NCBI GenBank assembly: GCA_963556695.1 | Contig: CAUWAG010000007.1 | Span: forward strand, 2,108,001 to 2,172,000 | Direction: 5' to 3' | DNA length: 64,000 nucleotides | From: Anthostomella pinea | Taxonomy: Eukaryota > Ascomycota > Sordariomycetes > Xylariales > Xylariaceae | The notes under the pieces: model-generated | Told to the model about the DNA's origin: nothing | What the model saw: only the letters and a program-made list of their open reading frames with translations | Database searches by the model: none | In this document: one piece after another, positions 46,769 through 58,654 of the stretch | Position numbering within the stretch: position 1 is the first letter of the stretch | Layout of the letters: every line of letters starts with the position of its first letter | Made by a program: the position numbers and the translations under genes

Positions 46769-46866
46769 TGCGCATCATCTTGGTATAGTGGTATGGTAGC
46801 GTAAAGTTTGCCTTGCGGAAAAGGCTACGTTCAGATCCTATAGAAAGCTCGGGAATTTTTTTTTTT
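46769..46866 (+). ncRNA. tRNA-like sequence with pol III signals
   Basis: TGGTATAGTGG at 46781-46791 matches the A-box consensus, CGTTCAGATCC at 46828-46838 is a weak B-box, and an 11-T run follows at 46856-46866. GCCTTGCGGAAAAGGC forms a 5-bp hairpin between them. The arms do not fold into a full cloverleaf, so this is a tRNA pseudogene or SINE-type head carried inside the right part of the hAT element, not a working tRNA. Confidence 0.35.
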
Positions 46867-47057
46867 AAAAACGGGGCTCTTAGATTTTTGGACCAATCAG
46901 AGCCCATATTTCATCCACTGTCATACACTCGTCCATTACGTCAATTACACTAAGCCTTGAATGTAATGGATGACCCCTTCAGCTCCAGTGGATGTACGCC
47001 AAAGTGCTCCACTAGCGTGTACACCAGTGGACTAGCGTGTAATTGATTTGACCCTTG

Positions 47058-48124
47058 GGTATTGATCGTCAGCCAAAACGGGATATAAGCAGTCACACCT
47101 AAATCAAGTGGATAATCTGCCAGAGCGTGAATATCACGAGCACTGAACATCATCGTGCCGTTGATCACTACCGCCAAGAGATATCACCAGATCACACTGA
47201 TCCGCCGCGATCGTTACCAGCCCATAGTTCCCCCCACGGTCATACGATTCTCGGAGTTGCCGCGACAGAGTATGAGAGCACCTGCCTCATTCAGCCAACT
47301 CGGAGGTCTCTAGTGACGATCAAGGGTCAAGGTTTGTCAGCTGATGTATTCCGTTCATTCACATAAAACGGCTGGGTTATCGCAACAGTCCAATTGCATG
47401 GGCGAGAAAGAAATATGTGGAGGGCCGTAACGCCTCGCTCGGTCCTTGTTCGGGCTTCCACGGCGAATTCTGGAACCATCCGCAAGGACTGATTGCTACT
47501 TGCCGTCGAGGACCTGTTTTGCGCATGCTGCAGACTATGAAAGGATGGGTATACTCCCCCCCGGGCGTAGTCCCCTGAGCACTCCGCACAGCGTCCAGTA
47601 CCTGATGAAATTATCTGGCCGAGTTTGGGCCCCTATCTAGACATTCCGAGCTCTACGGCTTGGGCAGAGAGGTATTCAAACTCCAGCAAACGATGGATGA
47701 TAATCGACAGCCGAGGTGGCGAAAGCCACTATACGGGTGTCGAGGTGGATGTCGAGATGGGTGTCGAGGTGGGCAGCTTCACAGATTCCCAAAGTAGCTA
47801 AAGTCGTTCTCAGAGTCAGCTGTGAGTCAAACGTCTAGGCAACAGCAGGTGGTGTGGAACTGAACGGCTGTGAAATAAGATCTACAGGACCAAGGGTGGG
47901 AGTGAAAGGAGGGAATGTAAAGAGTACCTAGAAAGGAATGTCAGGGGTACCGTCCATACTTATAAGATGCGGCGGACTGGACTGTGCATATGCGCGAGCT
48001 TGAACAGGGCAGATGAGACGCCATACTGAATCGGGCGTGCCGCTAAACCCGGCGGAGCAGGCAGCGACTTCTCCATTACACATATAATATAAAGTTCATA
48101 CCTGTGTAATAATTAGTTATATAT
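47058..48124. other. Spacer right of the hAT element
   Basis: Begins with the duplicated target GGTATTGA. It contains only short overlapping frames, and GGTGTCGAGGTGG-type short direct repeats near 47736-47775. No gene supported. Confidence 0.45.
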
Positions 48125-48336
48125 TGTGACGGCCTGCACAGACCTTCCCACATGACAAGCCGATACTTCCCAATAAGGGAAGGATCTGACCAGAGGATCC
48201 CCTTAAAGGGACAACCTCCCGCTGTACCTATCTCTCTCCCTCTTCTCTTCCTCTCTAGTCTTGATATTCTTGTCAATAGAGTAATAGCTGCTTGCTGTAG
48301 GCCATGTCCCAGCTCCCCAGTATGCTCGCCGTGACA
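48125..48336 (+). mobile_element. Solo LTR-like repeat, family F1 copy 3
   Basis: A 212-bp copy, TGTGACGGCCTGCAC...GCTCGCCGTGACA. Its right edge abuts a copia gag relic exactly, but no gag sequence is recognised on its left side. Confidence 0.7.
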
Positions 48337-48662
48337 ACGGTCTTTCTGATGTGATCTCTTAAGTCTCTGATCATCTCCTCCTGCTCCTTGTATTCCTTCT
48401 TCTCTCGTTCGTAGATGTTTGAGAATTGCAGGTAGACCCGTTGATTATTAGCGGTCAAGTCGGCGTACTAATCGATCCCCGCCTGCATGCTCTCGAAGGT
48501 TGGTGCTACTGCATGCACCTTAAGCGGCAAAGGATTCGGGTTTTTGGGGTCGATACACCTCTAGAGAGAGAGAGGTAAGATACTAACGAAGTCCTTGTAC
48601 CAGATATCCCAGTCCCTCTGTTTATTGAGGATCTTCTTTTGGTTTGGCGTTGCGGTAGCCAT
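48337..48662 (-). pseudogene. Ty1/copia gag N-terminal scrap
   Basis: From an ATG at 48662 the minus strand reads MATATPNQKKILNKQRDWDI, WYKDFVSILPLSL, a stop, then in another phase NPNPLPLKVHAVAPTFE, LTANNQRVYLQFSNIYEREK and MIRDLRDHIRKT, ending at the F1 repeat. This pattern (W..W..., then YxxxxxEYKEQ...LRDHI) is that of the gag start in fungal copia elements. At least one frame change is present. Confidence 0.55.
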
Positions 48663-49361
48663 CTTGTTGCTAGAATAGGCGCTGTTTTTGGCATCTTTCG
48701 CGCAGGTATGGGTCTGAACTGACGGAAAATGGGTTGTTTTGATTGAGAATAATTGCAAAATATTTTTCAGTCAGAGGATCACTTGCTAGTCCGGGCTCAT
48801 AACTGTTAAACAGCGTGTATTATGGTTGATCTGGTTGATAACGTGTATTCTGGTGATTCTGGTTAGAGTGTTGTGTCTCTGTGAAAATCCTTCTTTGGGC
48901 TAGGTAGCCTAAAAATGCCCTACTGGCCTTGTTGGTGCACTGCCACCTCCATGAACGCCACGGTGGCTTGTACGCCATTCAACAATATACCGCCAATGAA
49001 GTGTTATGCCAAAGTGTAGTACCAAGACACATCACACCATCAGAGATCGAAAATGGTAGTTGCATATGTCGACATATTAATTTCTTATGTAGTCTTGATG
49101 CTATGCATGCTCTATACCCCAACCTCTTATTACGCCGATGATGCCAATCCGCTCAATATGTGCCAATCCGCTCACTATATACCAACCATCCATATAAACA
49201 AGGTAGGCTCTCTACTCAACCAAGCCAAAAGGTTTGCATTTTTAACAATACCAACGTCTAACAATACCGACGTGTCATTACCCTATTACCCTCTCCCATC
49301 CATCATCTACGTACTCCATCCCCTTCCCCTTCCCCTTTCCCTTCTACCCACGCCCCCTCCT
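48663..49361. other. Spacer 3' of the ABC transporter gene
   Basis: No gene. A 15-bp stretch GCCAATCCGCTCA(A/C)T is directly repeated at about 49142-49175. C-rich and T-rich runs (49318-49375) form the transporter 3' flank. Confidence 0.5.
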
Positions 49362-52300
49362 CTATTTTTTATTAGCCTTGTTAGCCTTCTTAGCCTTCAT
49401 ATTCGTCAAGAACCCCTTCAGCGGGTGCCTCCCCCGGAACCTTAGAAACGTCGCCACGTAAACAACAAAGTAATTAAACACGATGAACCCGCACACGATG
49501 CCAAAGTCGCGCCAGATGTGGCTGTAGTAGACGCTAAACTGCCGCCCGAACTGGTCGCCGTTCGCGTACTGGCAGAACTCGCACAGCCCGTCGGCGCCCG
49601 TTGTCACGTTGCCGCCGGCCTGGCTGATGTACGCGCCGACGTATGTGTCGCACGTCTGGCCCGGCGGCGCCAAGAAGCGCGCGAACTCGCCCGCGTCGCA
49701 GCGCACAGGCTGGTTGTGAATCGCCGTCGCCAGGAAGGCTTCCAACAGGTAGTGGAAGGGCGTGAGGTAGTACATCCACTCGCGCCAGAAGTTCGGCAGC
49801 TGGGCGGGCGGCACGACGACGCCGCAGAAGGACACCACGAACAGGAAGAAGATGGGCACCAGCAGACTCGCCAGCAGCTCGTTGGGGCTGAAGGACGCGA
49901 TGGCCTGCCCGAAGCCCACGTAGTACAGCTCAAATAAGATGACGCACAGGAAGGTGAAGCCCGACGGGAAGCCCTGCATGTGCCAGCCCGAGATGCCCCA
50001 CCACCAGCAGTTGAAATAGATGGCGCCCGCGACGATGGAGTAGGGGATCTCGACCACGACAGCGGCCGTCGTCCACGCGAACCACGAGTAGATCTTGGCG
50101 TTGTTCTCGCGCGACTGGAAGATGACGCGCGACTTGAGGAAGACAGGCTGCAGCTGTTGGATCAGCGGCGGCGAAATTGTCAGGACCATGAAGATGGAGA
50201 AGAGCCGCGACTGCATGTCGATGCTCGAGTAGCCCAGCCGGTAGAAGGTGAAGCAGTTGAAGAGACCCGTGAAGATGTGGAGGATCATCTTGCCCAGGAT
50301 GTAGTTCGGCGTTCTCCAATAGGCGACGAAGGAGCGGCGGACGACGGCACTCGTCTGCGTCCACAGCGGCATCGCGTACTCGCGGTCGTCCTGGACGTTC
50401 TTGGAGTGCTCGACGTTGCGGCGCTTCTCGATCATCTGCCCCATCTCTTGTCTCTGATGCTGGTAGTCCTTGGACTGCTGCCAGGTGTCGCCCCAGTCCT
50501 GGCCCTTGTAGTCTGGGTTGCCGGCACCGATCACCTCGAGCATCCACTCGGCCGGGTTGGCATCCGGGGGACACTTGTGACCACCATTGCCTTCGAAGTA
50601 TCCGATCAGTTTCTGGCTGTCCTTGCCGAGCTCACCGGCATAGACAACACGGCCTCCAGACTTGAGCAGGATAAGCTCGTCGAAGTTCTCGAAGAGAACG
50701 GCGGAGGGTTGATGAATAGTACACAAAATCGCTTGACCAGAATCAGCCAACTTGCGCAGGAATCTGACGATGTTGAAAGCAGCGCCGGAATCGAGACCGG
50801 ATGTAGGCTCGTCCAAGAACATTAGCAGCTCGGGCTTGGACGCAAGTTCCACGCCGATGGTGAGTCTCTTTCGCTGTTCCGCGTTCAGGCCTTCCCCGAC
50901 CTTTCCGATTGTAGCGCCGGCGATGTCTTGCATTTCCAGAAGCTCAATGATGGTCTCGCAATACGCGTACTTTTCTTCCTTGGAGACCTCCCTTGGCTGG
51001 CGGAGAAGCGCCGAAAACTGCAAGGCCTCCCGCACAGTTGCAGTGGGCTCGTGGATGTCCTGTTGCTCAGCAAAGCCGGTCATACGCTGGAATGACTTCG
51101 GAAGAGGTCGGCCGTCGACTAGGAAGTCGCCAGTGACGACACCAGTCGTGATTCTGTTGTGTAATAATTAGCCGCATGCACTGATCCGAGTAAATATTGG
51201 TAGATCTCACCTTTGAGCCAGTGTGTTCAACAGTGTAGTCTTTCCGGCACCAGAAGCCCCCATGAGGGCAGTCAACTTTCCGGGCCTGACAATACCCTGC
51301 ACGTTTTGCAGGAGCTTCCTCTCGCCGCCTTGCCACGGAATAGTGTAGTTGACGTCCTGGAAGGTGAACACAATCTCATTCTTTGCCACGTTCTGCATGG
51401 CCTTCTTGTCCTTGCCCTGCTGGGAATCATTTTCTCCCCCCGAGGGAATGACCTTTTCGTTGCTAGCACCCGCTTCTTCGTCTTTTCCGCTGCCCTTTCG
51501 GCCGCCGGTCTCGATTGATTTCTGGACGCTTTTCGGGACCTGGCCGCGCTTGAAAACCGTCACAGCAGCGCCGCCAGCATTGGGCTTCATCAGCTCCATA
51601 CCAATCATGGCAATAGCCAGGAAGAAGAAGAAAAAGGCCCACAGGAAACCAAAGTTGCGCCAGAGGTGGGCGCGCGTGTAAGTGAAAGACGCCTGGATAT
51701 AGGCAGAGCCAGAAACCGTGGTCGATCCAGGCTGGGACCCTGCCAACGAGCATGACTGATACTGCAGCGACGTGCCTGGGCCCGCAGGAACAAGGAATGG
51801 TTCCACACAGTCCATTTGCAGGTTATAGAACTCGTTGGACATGAGACACTCGAACCCGTACTGAATCCAGTTGATCCACCGCAGCCAGCCGAACCACGGG
51901 TGCATCTTCGAAGGAGGGATCAGGTAGCCTGTGTATACCACCAGAATCTGAATGGCGACTCCGGTGACCTTGGTGGCATCGTCCAGTGTCTTGAAGACCG
52001 CCGAGATGGCTCTGAAGAACGAATACGTTGTCATTGTGACCAGCCACAAGATGAGGATTGAGATGAAGAACTGCGAGGCCGTTGCGGACAGTCCGGCCAT
52101 CCAGTAGATGATGACATCGAACAGCACCACCTGGATGAGGACCGCGGGGATGTCCACGACAGTCTGCGCCAGTGCGTATGCGGAAGGCCGGTAGAAGGAG
52201 AAATTCTTGTGCTTCAGCAGGATGGGCTTGGATTCGAAAGCGGCGGTCTGCTCGGCAAGCGCCAGCAGGGCATTGAACAACAGGATGAAGAAGAGTACAC

Positions 52301-54140
52301 CACCTCTGGTGAAGGCGCCTGCTACGGTGTCGGGGAGGTTGAAGAACAGACTACCCACAATGAGACCCTGAAATACGATGCCACCCCATTTCCCAAAGAG
52401 ACTGGGTTTATCTCCGAGCATCACAAGCATCTGGCGCTTAGTCAAAGCCATGACCTGTTGGTGGAAAGGAATCGTGTAGTTCTTCTTCTTGGTCTGCTTT
52501 GATGTGTTCTCGGCCCGCACACGTGTCTGCTCCTCGAGGTGGGTTTCGTACTCCCGAATGTCGTCGAGATTGCGCTGGTAAGCCTCGCTCTTCCGGAAGA
52601 CTTGGGCGAAATCTTGTGCTGATCGCGGAATACGATCTTCCCAGCCCGGCCGTATACTGCGTCCGTGAGGATCTGTCACACTTGTGAGGAAATCGGCTGT
52701 GGTCCATCGGTCCGGGCAGTCAAAGCCCAGGTCGAGGAAGTATAGCTTGGCTCGATCGGATGACCCGTAGTATAGACACTGACCCTCGTCGATCAGCAGT
52801 ACCTTATCAACCAGGTCGTATAGTGACTCGCCAGCCTGGTACAGCGACACAGCAGTCGAGGTCTCGGCCATGTTGGTCATCGCTCGCAATGATTGGACGT
52901 ACTCCACTGCTGTCGACGCATCGAGTCCCTTACTCGAGTTGTCCCAGCCCTGGACGCTGGCTCGCGTGATAAGAGCCTCGGCGATACTCACACGTTTGCG
53001 CTCTCCGCCAGAGACTCCACGAATGTATTCGTTTCCGACTTTCGTGTCCATGGTGTGCTCGATCCACAGTAACTTGGTCGCCACTCTAAGGAACTCGTTG
53101 ACATAGTCCTGTTTGCTCTCGCCTTCCATCCGAGACTCCTTGCCGGGGGTTCGTGTCTGGAGGGCGAATTTTAGGGTTCGTCTGACCGTCAGGGTGGCGT
53201 AGTGCAGGTCGTCTTCGGGGTTGTAGATGACCTCGCCCCTGAAATTCTTGGCCATAGTCTCCGAGTCGGTGCCGCCATACGTCACGGATCCTCGTACCTC
53301 CTCGTAACCCGCACGCTGATTGCAGAACACCTTCAGGAATGTCGAGCATCCAGAGCCCGGTCGGCCAAGGACGAGGAGCATCTCAGCGGGCCGCACACAG
53401 CCGTCGAAGCTACTAAGGAGCTCTCGCACGGGCGGCTTTCCGGTCGCGGCCTTGGGTCCCTTGGTTAATAGGTTCTTCAAGAACCGCGGGAGGCCCAGAA
53501 AGATATCGCCAACCGTGGGTTGTAGACTCGCGCCGAGTCCGGCACCCATAACGGTTAGGTCGCGGAATATGACGCCGGAGTGTCTGGTCTTCTCCTCCTC
53601 GCTCTGCTGCTGGCGCTTCTGGCCGAACATGCGTGACATCAGCCGCGCGATCTCGTCATGGTCCTCCTGAGATTCGGCTTTGGAGCCGGCGCTACTTCGA
53701 CGGCGGGAAAGGGCGCGGAATAGGTCGTCTTCGTTTCTGGCGCTGCTCTTACTCCGGTCCATGGGTGGCTGTTCCGCCGCCGGCTTGATAGGCTCGAAGA
53801 CAGGCTCTGTCGGGACTTCGGTTGACTCCGAATGCTCGGAGGACATTCGGTCTGCAGCTGGCCGGGCTGAATCTTCCTGCATCTGGCCATATTCGAGCCC
53901 GTGGGTTAACGAGGTGGCACTTGGGTCCTCGAGGGAGCGCGGATGATCATCGGTGTGCCATGGCGGCACGACACCTGGTAGACCAGTGTTACCAGATGTG
54001 CTCACCGGCGCAGAACCTCCCATAGCGTTAAGTGGGAACTCATTTTTGGGAGTAGATTGGTGAACCGGAAGTGAGGCGGGTGTCTCAGGGAAGCCACCAG
54101 GCACGTCGGTGTCAGCTGGAGTCGGCTTATCACGGTCCAT
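49362..54140 (-). CDS. PDR-type (ABC-G) multidrug transporter
   Basis: Two exons, 54140-51211 and 51153-49362, with a 57-bp intron (GTGAGA...AACAG), giving 1573 residues, full length for the Pdr5/Cdr1/AtrB class. These plasma-membrane pumps expel azoles, plant toxins and other hydrophobic drugs using ATP. Order: long polar N-terminus; NBD1 with GRPGSGCST at about 259 (PDR-type Walker A with Cys), signature VSGGERKRVS at 376, degenerate Walker B WDNSSKGLDAS at 399; six membrane helices from about 600; NBD2 with GASGAGKTT near 960; then, in exon 2, the degenerate signature LNAEQRKRLTIGVELA, Walker B LLMFLDEPTSGLDS and a second membrane domain with GVVVPPAQLPNFWREWMYY. The end is Lys/Asn-rich (KANKANKK). 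The two-sided degeneracy of the sites is normal for the class. It sits isolated between two transposon-rich blocks. The exact substrate is unknown. Confidence 0.94.
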
Positions 54141-55600
54141 GTTGGCAGCGACGCGGGCTGGACACGCGTCTGCCAGGAAGAGAAGCGAAGCAGTTAGGTA
54201 TTACTATGGAAGTATGAAGTGACATCAAAGGTAATAATTGTTAAAAAGTGTAGAATAGAACATGCTCTGGAACCCCGAGGTAGACAGATGGGACAAACCT
54301 AGTGAATGTGACGACACCTGGAGGGACGGGCAGGGAGCGGGTGGACGGGATGATGATGATAATAAACAGTCTCGGGCCCGGGGAATGCGCTGATCGATCT
54401 CGCGTGGAGTTAGGAGACACCGTCTTGGCCAACGCAATTGAATAATATCCCAGAGAAACGGTCAAGAGAAAAGATGCTACTCAGACCAGCGCGGCGGGAC
54501 TGCTAGACAGGAGCTAAGTTGACTAACAGAAGCGAGAGCGATCCCGACCGAAACCAATCGGTACTATATCTCGATAGCGTCAGACGCGCTCCGGCAATCG
54601 GGCGGCCTGCCCAAATGATTTGCAGCTGACAAAACAAACTGTCTCTAGTAAGATGTGCAAATTATTATGTCGCCCCCCATCTCCCGGTCATCTGTTGACG
54701 TGACGATGCGACAAGCATAAGTCGTCGACGTCCTGCACCGCCGTCCAAGCCATGTGGGGAGCTGCGTAAAGTGGTGATGACATCCATCCCCCACCCATCC
54801 GCTTGGAATCGCAAAGCCAGGACTGCCCAGGTGGACAACGTGGTGGCCCAGGCCTGGGAAGGTAGGTTAGGCCTAGAGGCTAGGACTCTGGGAGTGCCCG
54901 AGCCTAGTAAGATCTATCTGCTAACGGACTGTTGATGTTTTCCGATGCCGAATAGCTTACGAATCGTGAATCGTTCATCAACTAATTCCAGTTGAAACTC
55001 CCGAGGTCCTTCTCGGCCGGTTCTGCTTGCTGTGTTCATTATTCAGGAATCAGGGTCGATTTATTTGCCTGCGAGTAATAAGCCCTTCAAGATGTGAGAC
55101 ACCGATCAGTTACTTACGTCATGATGTGCATTCAGTCTTACTAACAGTAGGTCGTATAGATGAGACAAGGCCCGTGTTATATAACATAGCACCCACGGCT
55201 TTTCACAATTCAATGCCTCTTATGAATGGACATTTAATAAAACTATACAACCCCGGATAGAGAACCAGAGCCCTGAGGGAACTTTATAACTAGGATAGGG
55301 GTTGCTGGCTGCTAGTATTACATGGTGGCACACACCGCAATACGGCTTATAAACCGACCAGCCCACATGATCGGCCACAGGCACGCACTGCATGTGCATA
55401 CCATAGCGATCGTGGGCCCAAAGGTTGATAGAAAAATCTCGAGAAAAATACTACTAGCATACTCGACCTCTTTTCTATATACCTTCTCATTAGCGACGTT
55501 GTCGGTTAGTTAATCGTGGTGTTATTACGACACAGAATGAAGGCCTTGTGGTGGGGATATGGGTTAGTATTGCACAGTAAAAGGGAAGGCATTCAGGTCT
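54141..55600. other. ABC transporter promoter region and spacer
   Basis: Upstream of the transporter start. Short frames only. Towards 55320-55600 the sequence becomes mixed and leads into repeats. Confidence 0.5.
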
Positions 55601-55605
55601 GATTC

Positions 55606-55696
55606 TGTTGTTATTGTTGCCAGCAGAAGATGTGTGCGCAGCACACTGATAGAAGTGGATAATACTAGCTACTAGTAGTTACCTAGCCACGCAACA
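55606..55696 (+). repeat. Short TG...CA repeat, family F6 copy 1
   Basis: A 91-bp stretch from TGTTGTTATTGTTGCCAGC to CCACGCAACA, repeated at about 60580-60671; similarity extends some 40 bp further left. The copies differ mainly by C-to-T type changes. Possibly an LTR fragment. Confidence 0.6.
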
Positions 55697-55787
55697 CACC
55701 CTCGTTAGCCACTAAAACGTGCTAAAAATGAAGCTATTACAGCTGTTTGTAGGCTTTTAAAACTTATATATTGTGATATTTTAGATC

Positions 55788-55960
55788 TGTTGGATTAAAG
55801 GTACGCCTAAAAGGCACTTTGACAGGTAGACAATAGAACCTAGTTGTTCCGTCCTGATCCAGCCGCCTCTGGCACAAAACTGTCACGGTTGCACAAGGAC
55901 ACTATAGACAGAAAAAATACACACACATACTTCACTCTTACGATTGGCTCAAATATGACA
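55788..55960 (+). mobile_element. Solo LTR, family F4 copy 2
   Basis: A 173-bp unit homologous to 31121-31295, flanked by the perfect duplication AGATC (55783-55787, 55961-55965). Confidence 0.87.
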
Positions 55961-56567
55961 AGATCTGCTTTAATAATAAGATAGCATATACCTATAAATA
56001 ACTTTTAAAAGCTTGAAATCGGTTAAAATATTTGAAATAATTATAAAATAGTCTTAACTATTATTTATAAACCTTTAAACCTATTTAATATTTTAATATT
56101 GAATATTTTTTTAATTTAAAAGGTTTGCTGAGTTATTAACTATTATGTCTTTTATATTAATTTACGTAATACGAAATATATATTTTAAATACGCTTAACT
56201 ATTGAATTATAACGATTATTAATATACCAAGTATACATTATATTAAAAAGGTTAAAAATATTTACTTTTACGTTTATTAAATTTAGATAAATAATTATTA
56301 GGTTTAATTATTAATAGCTTAATTTTGAAAAAGTTTAGTAATTTAAATAATTATGAATCTAATAAGAATTAATTTAGTAAATTTAGCTTTAATAATATTA
56401 ATTATAACTAATCATTGAAATTTTTTTTTCTTATAGTAAATTATTATATATACATGCCTTACGCGTTTTATGAATTTTTGTAATTCTAATATATTTATAA
56501 ACGTAATATTTGTTTAAATATTGATTTTAAGATTGTTGATAAGATATTTATCATTTAAGGTGATTCT
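55961..56567. repeat. AT-rich block, RIP-type relic
   Basis: TA-rich DNA with no long open frame or recognisable protein. Starts at the target duplication of the F4 LTR. Confidence 0.6.
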
Positions 56568-56779
56568 TGTCACGAAGCGTAAATATAGAGTGGACGTAAC
56601 AGTTCTGCTTTCGCTACGTACGTGTAAGAATCTCTCGGTGAAGAGGGAAAGAAGGATCTGGCCCACCAGCTAATCTAGTAGCAGTTAAGGCAACACGTCC
56701 TGTACGCCAGGTCACCTGATACAGCGCACTGACCACTGCAAATGGGGTGTCAGACCTGATGGGAGGTCAGACCATCACA
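56568..56779 (+). mobile_element. Solo LTR, family F5 (single copy here)
   Basis: A 212-bp GC-balanced unit from TGTCACGAAGCG to GACCATCACA in AT-rich DNA, flanked by a perfect 5-bp duplication ATTCT (56563-56567, 56780-56784). It does not match F1-F4. Confidence 0.8.
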
Positions 56780-57646
56780 ATTCTAAATAAAGTAAAAAAT
56801 ATTAAAGATCGTTACAGATATTTAAGATATCTTAAATAAACATTATTAAAATTAAAATTAATTTTATTAAATAAGTTAATGGTTTTAACGATATTAAGGC
56901 GTAGTTTTATAATAACGTAGTTAAAAGAGCTGATTCACTTTAAATAACGCTTTTAAAAAAGCTTAAAGATAGGCTTTTAAATATTAACGATTATAATATC
57001 TATTTCTTAAAAACTTATAGTTTTTTTAACAGTTTTTCACTGTATCTAAAACCGATTTTTAGAATATATTTTTCTTAATCGTAAAATACCAGGTTTAAAT
57101 CGTGCTTTTATCGTATTTAAAATCTTGCAATCATGAAAATCTTTTTTTATCATTTTAAGCTTAAAATAAGTTCTTATAATATTATAAATATAGTTCATAT
57201 TTTTGAAAATAAAATTTATAACGAGCATGTTATTTACGTATATTAAAAGGAGTATTTTAAGAGTCTTATATTTAAACAAGGTTATTTTAATTGGTAATAA
57301 CACGGATTTACGTTTTCTATAACTTTTTAAAAGGTTTGAAACTATTAAAAAGGCGTTTACAAAGGTTATATAATGTTTAAAAGAGTTTTAAAGCTTTTTT
57401 CATACTATGAAAATAGCTTTAAGGTTATATATAGTAAATTTTATATTTAGAAGAGATTTTACTATGAAAAAAGGCTATAATTATATTGTGAAAAAGGTTA
57501 ATAAGGCTTAATATCTTTATTAAGATAAAAAAGACGCGTATTAATATTGACGTAAAGTACGATAATATATATATTAAATTAATTAGTTCTTTTTGAAAAA
57601 GTTATTGTTATTTTTAAAGTTATCATATATAATTAAGTAAGTTTTA
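56780..57646. repeat. AT-rich block, RIP-type relic
   Basis: TA-rich. A minus-strand frame at 57303-57046 has a weak retrotransposon-like shape (LLIYVNNMLVINF could be a mutated copia LxLYVDDML reverse-transcriptase motif), followed by YIYNIIRTYFKLKMIKK. If so, this is copia pol ruined by RIP. Confidence 0.55.
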
Positions 57647-58109
57647 TGCTACAAACCAACAAATACCATGGCATGTTATGGGGCCAAGGGGAGTACACCA
57701 AGAACCAATGGAATCAGAAGCCAGGAACGGAAAAATGGGTATTACGAATTACATAATGAAGGTCACGTGACGGATCACTGGATCAGGGAGTGAGCCAGTG
57801 AGCATTACTCTGGGACAAGGTGATCCTACTTCATCAGTGAGGGAGAGATTGGATATATGAGGACAGACATTTCCCAACTAGATAGATAGACAGTCTCTAT
57901 CTCAGTGATCAATCTAAGCATCTTAGCCAACCCTAAGATGGGAGAAATCTCCTGACAACTCGACTACACATTGAACCCAGTTTAGACCAAGCCCCAGCAT
58001 CTAAGTGTCTTCTAATTGACAGAAGCCTCTATTGTCTTTTGTGTTGACTTACCTCAGAACATAAACCCTATAAAATCCTTTAGCCTTATAGGTTAGACGG
58101 CTCGTCACA
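57647..58109 (-). mobile_element. Solo LTR, family F3 copy 2
   Basis: A 463-bp unit, inverse of 24652-25114, flanked by the perfect duplication TTTTA (57642-57646, 58110-58114). The two copies have identical length. Confidence 0.87.
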
Positions 58110-58556
58110 TTTTATTGCGAAATAACTTTTTAATAAATTCAAACCGTTAATTATTTATTTATTTAATTAAAAGAGCGTTTGTATTTTTTAATCAGTTAGC
58201 GAAAGTATATACTTTTTAATCTAATAGAAAAGTTTACTTATAAATTAAGTATACGTTTTTATGAAACCTACAAAACAAGGTTTAATTTTATATATTTATA
58301 AGATTCCGTTATAATAAAAGCTACAAATATTGTTATAATTTTATTAACTTTAACTGTGAATAAATAATATTTTTTATAGTTGTTATATTCAATATTTATT
58401 ATAATAAAAATGAAGGGAAATATTATATATTTAGCTATGAGACGTGTAAAAAGTATTTTTTATATTATTTTAAAGTTGTTATATGTTAAGAATTCCTTGT
58501 TAAGTATGATTATATGTTTGAAATGTCGATTATACTTTTAAATAGGTTGTTAGGTG
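58110..58556. repeat. AT-rich block, RIP-type relic
   Basis: TA-rich DNA without recognisable coding. Confidence 0.6.
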
Positions 58557-58654
58557 CAATACCCATTGTTCCGTTCTTGGCTTCTGATTACATTGGTTTT
58601 TAATGTGCTCTCCTTGGCCCTCAAACAGACCGTGATATTTGTTGGTCCGTAACA
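58557..58654 (+). mobile_element. LTR F3 fragment (3' end)
   Basis: About 98 bp matching the last part of the F3 LTR (ATTGTTCCGTTCTTGGCTTC to GTTGGTCCGTAACA), with more sequence differences than the two full copies show between themselves. The 5' part is missing. Confidence 0.65.

Larger units (their letters stand above)
43820..47057 (-). mobile_element. Full-length hAT transposon
   Basis: A 3238-bp element bounded by CAGGGCCCAAATCAATTACA at the left and, on the other strand, CAAGGGTCAAATCAATTACA at the right (17 of 20 bases equal). It is flanked by a perfect 8-bp duplication GGTATTGA (43812-43819 and 47058-47065), the hallmark of hAT insertion. Both ends carry clusters of GTGGA/TCCAC motifs (43850-43950 and 46913-47040), probably subterminal transposase sites. 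Inside is a transposase gene with two lesions (separate entry). Both ends look complete, so it could be moved by a related active transposase. Confidence 0.9.

Noticed and set aside
33214..48336. One 15-kb LTR retrotransposon bounded by the two direct F1 repeats
   Set aside because: The interior holds unrelated LINE, hAT and cellular relics, not gag-pol in order, and the outer flanks share no duplication.
49980..50825. 281-codon plus-strand frame
   Set aside because: Antisense to the ABC transporter second half; no family features.
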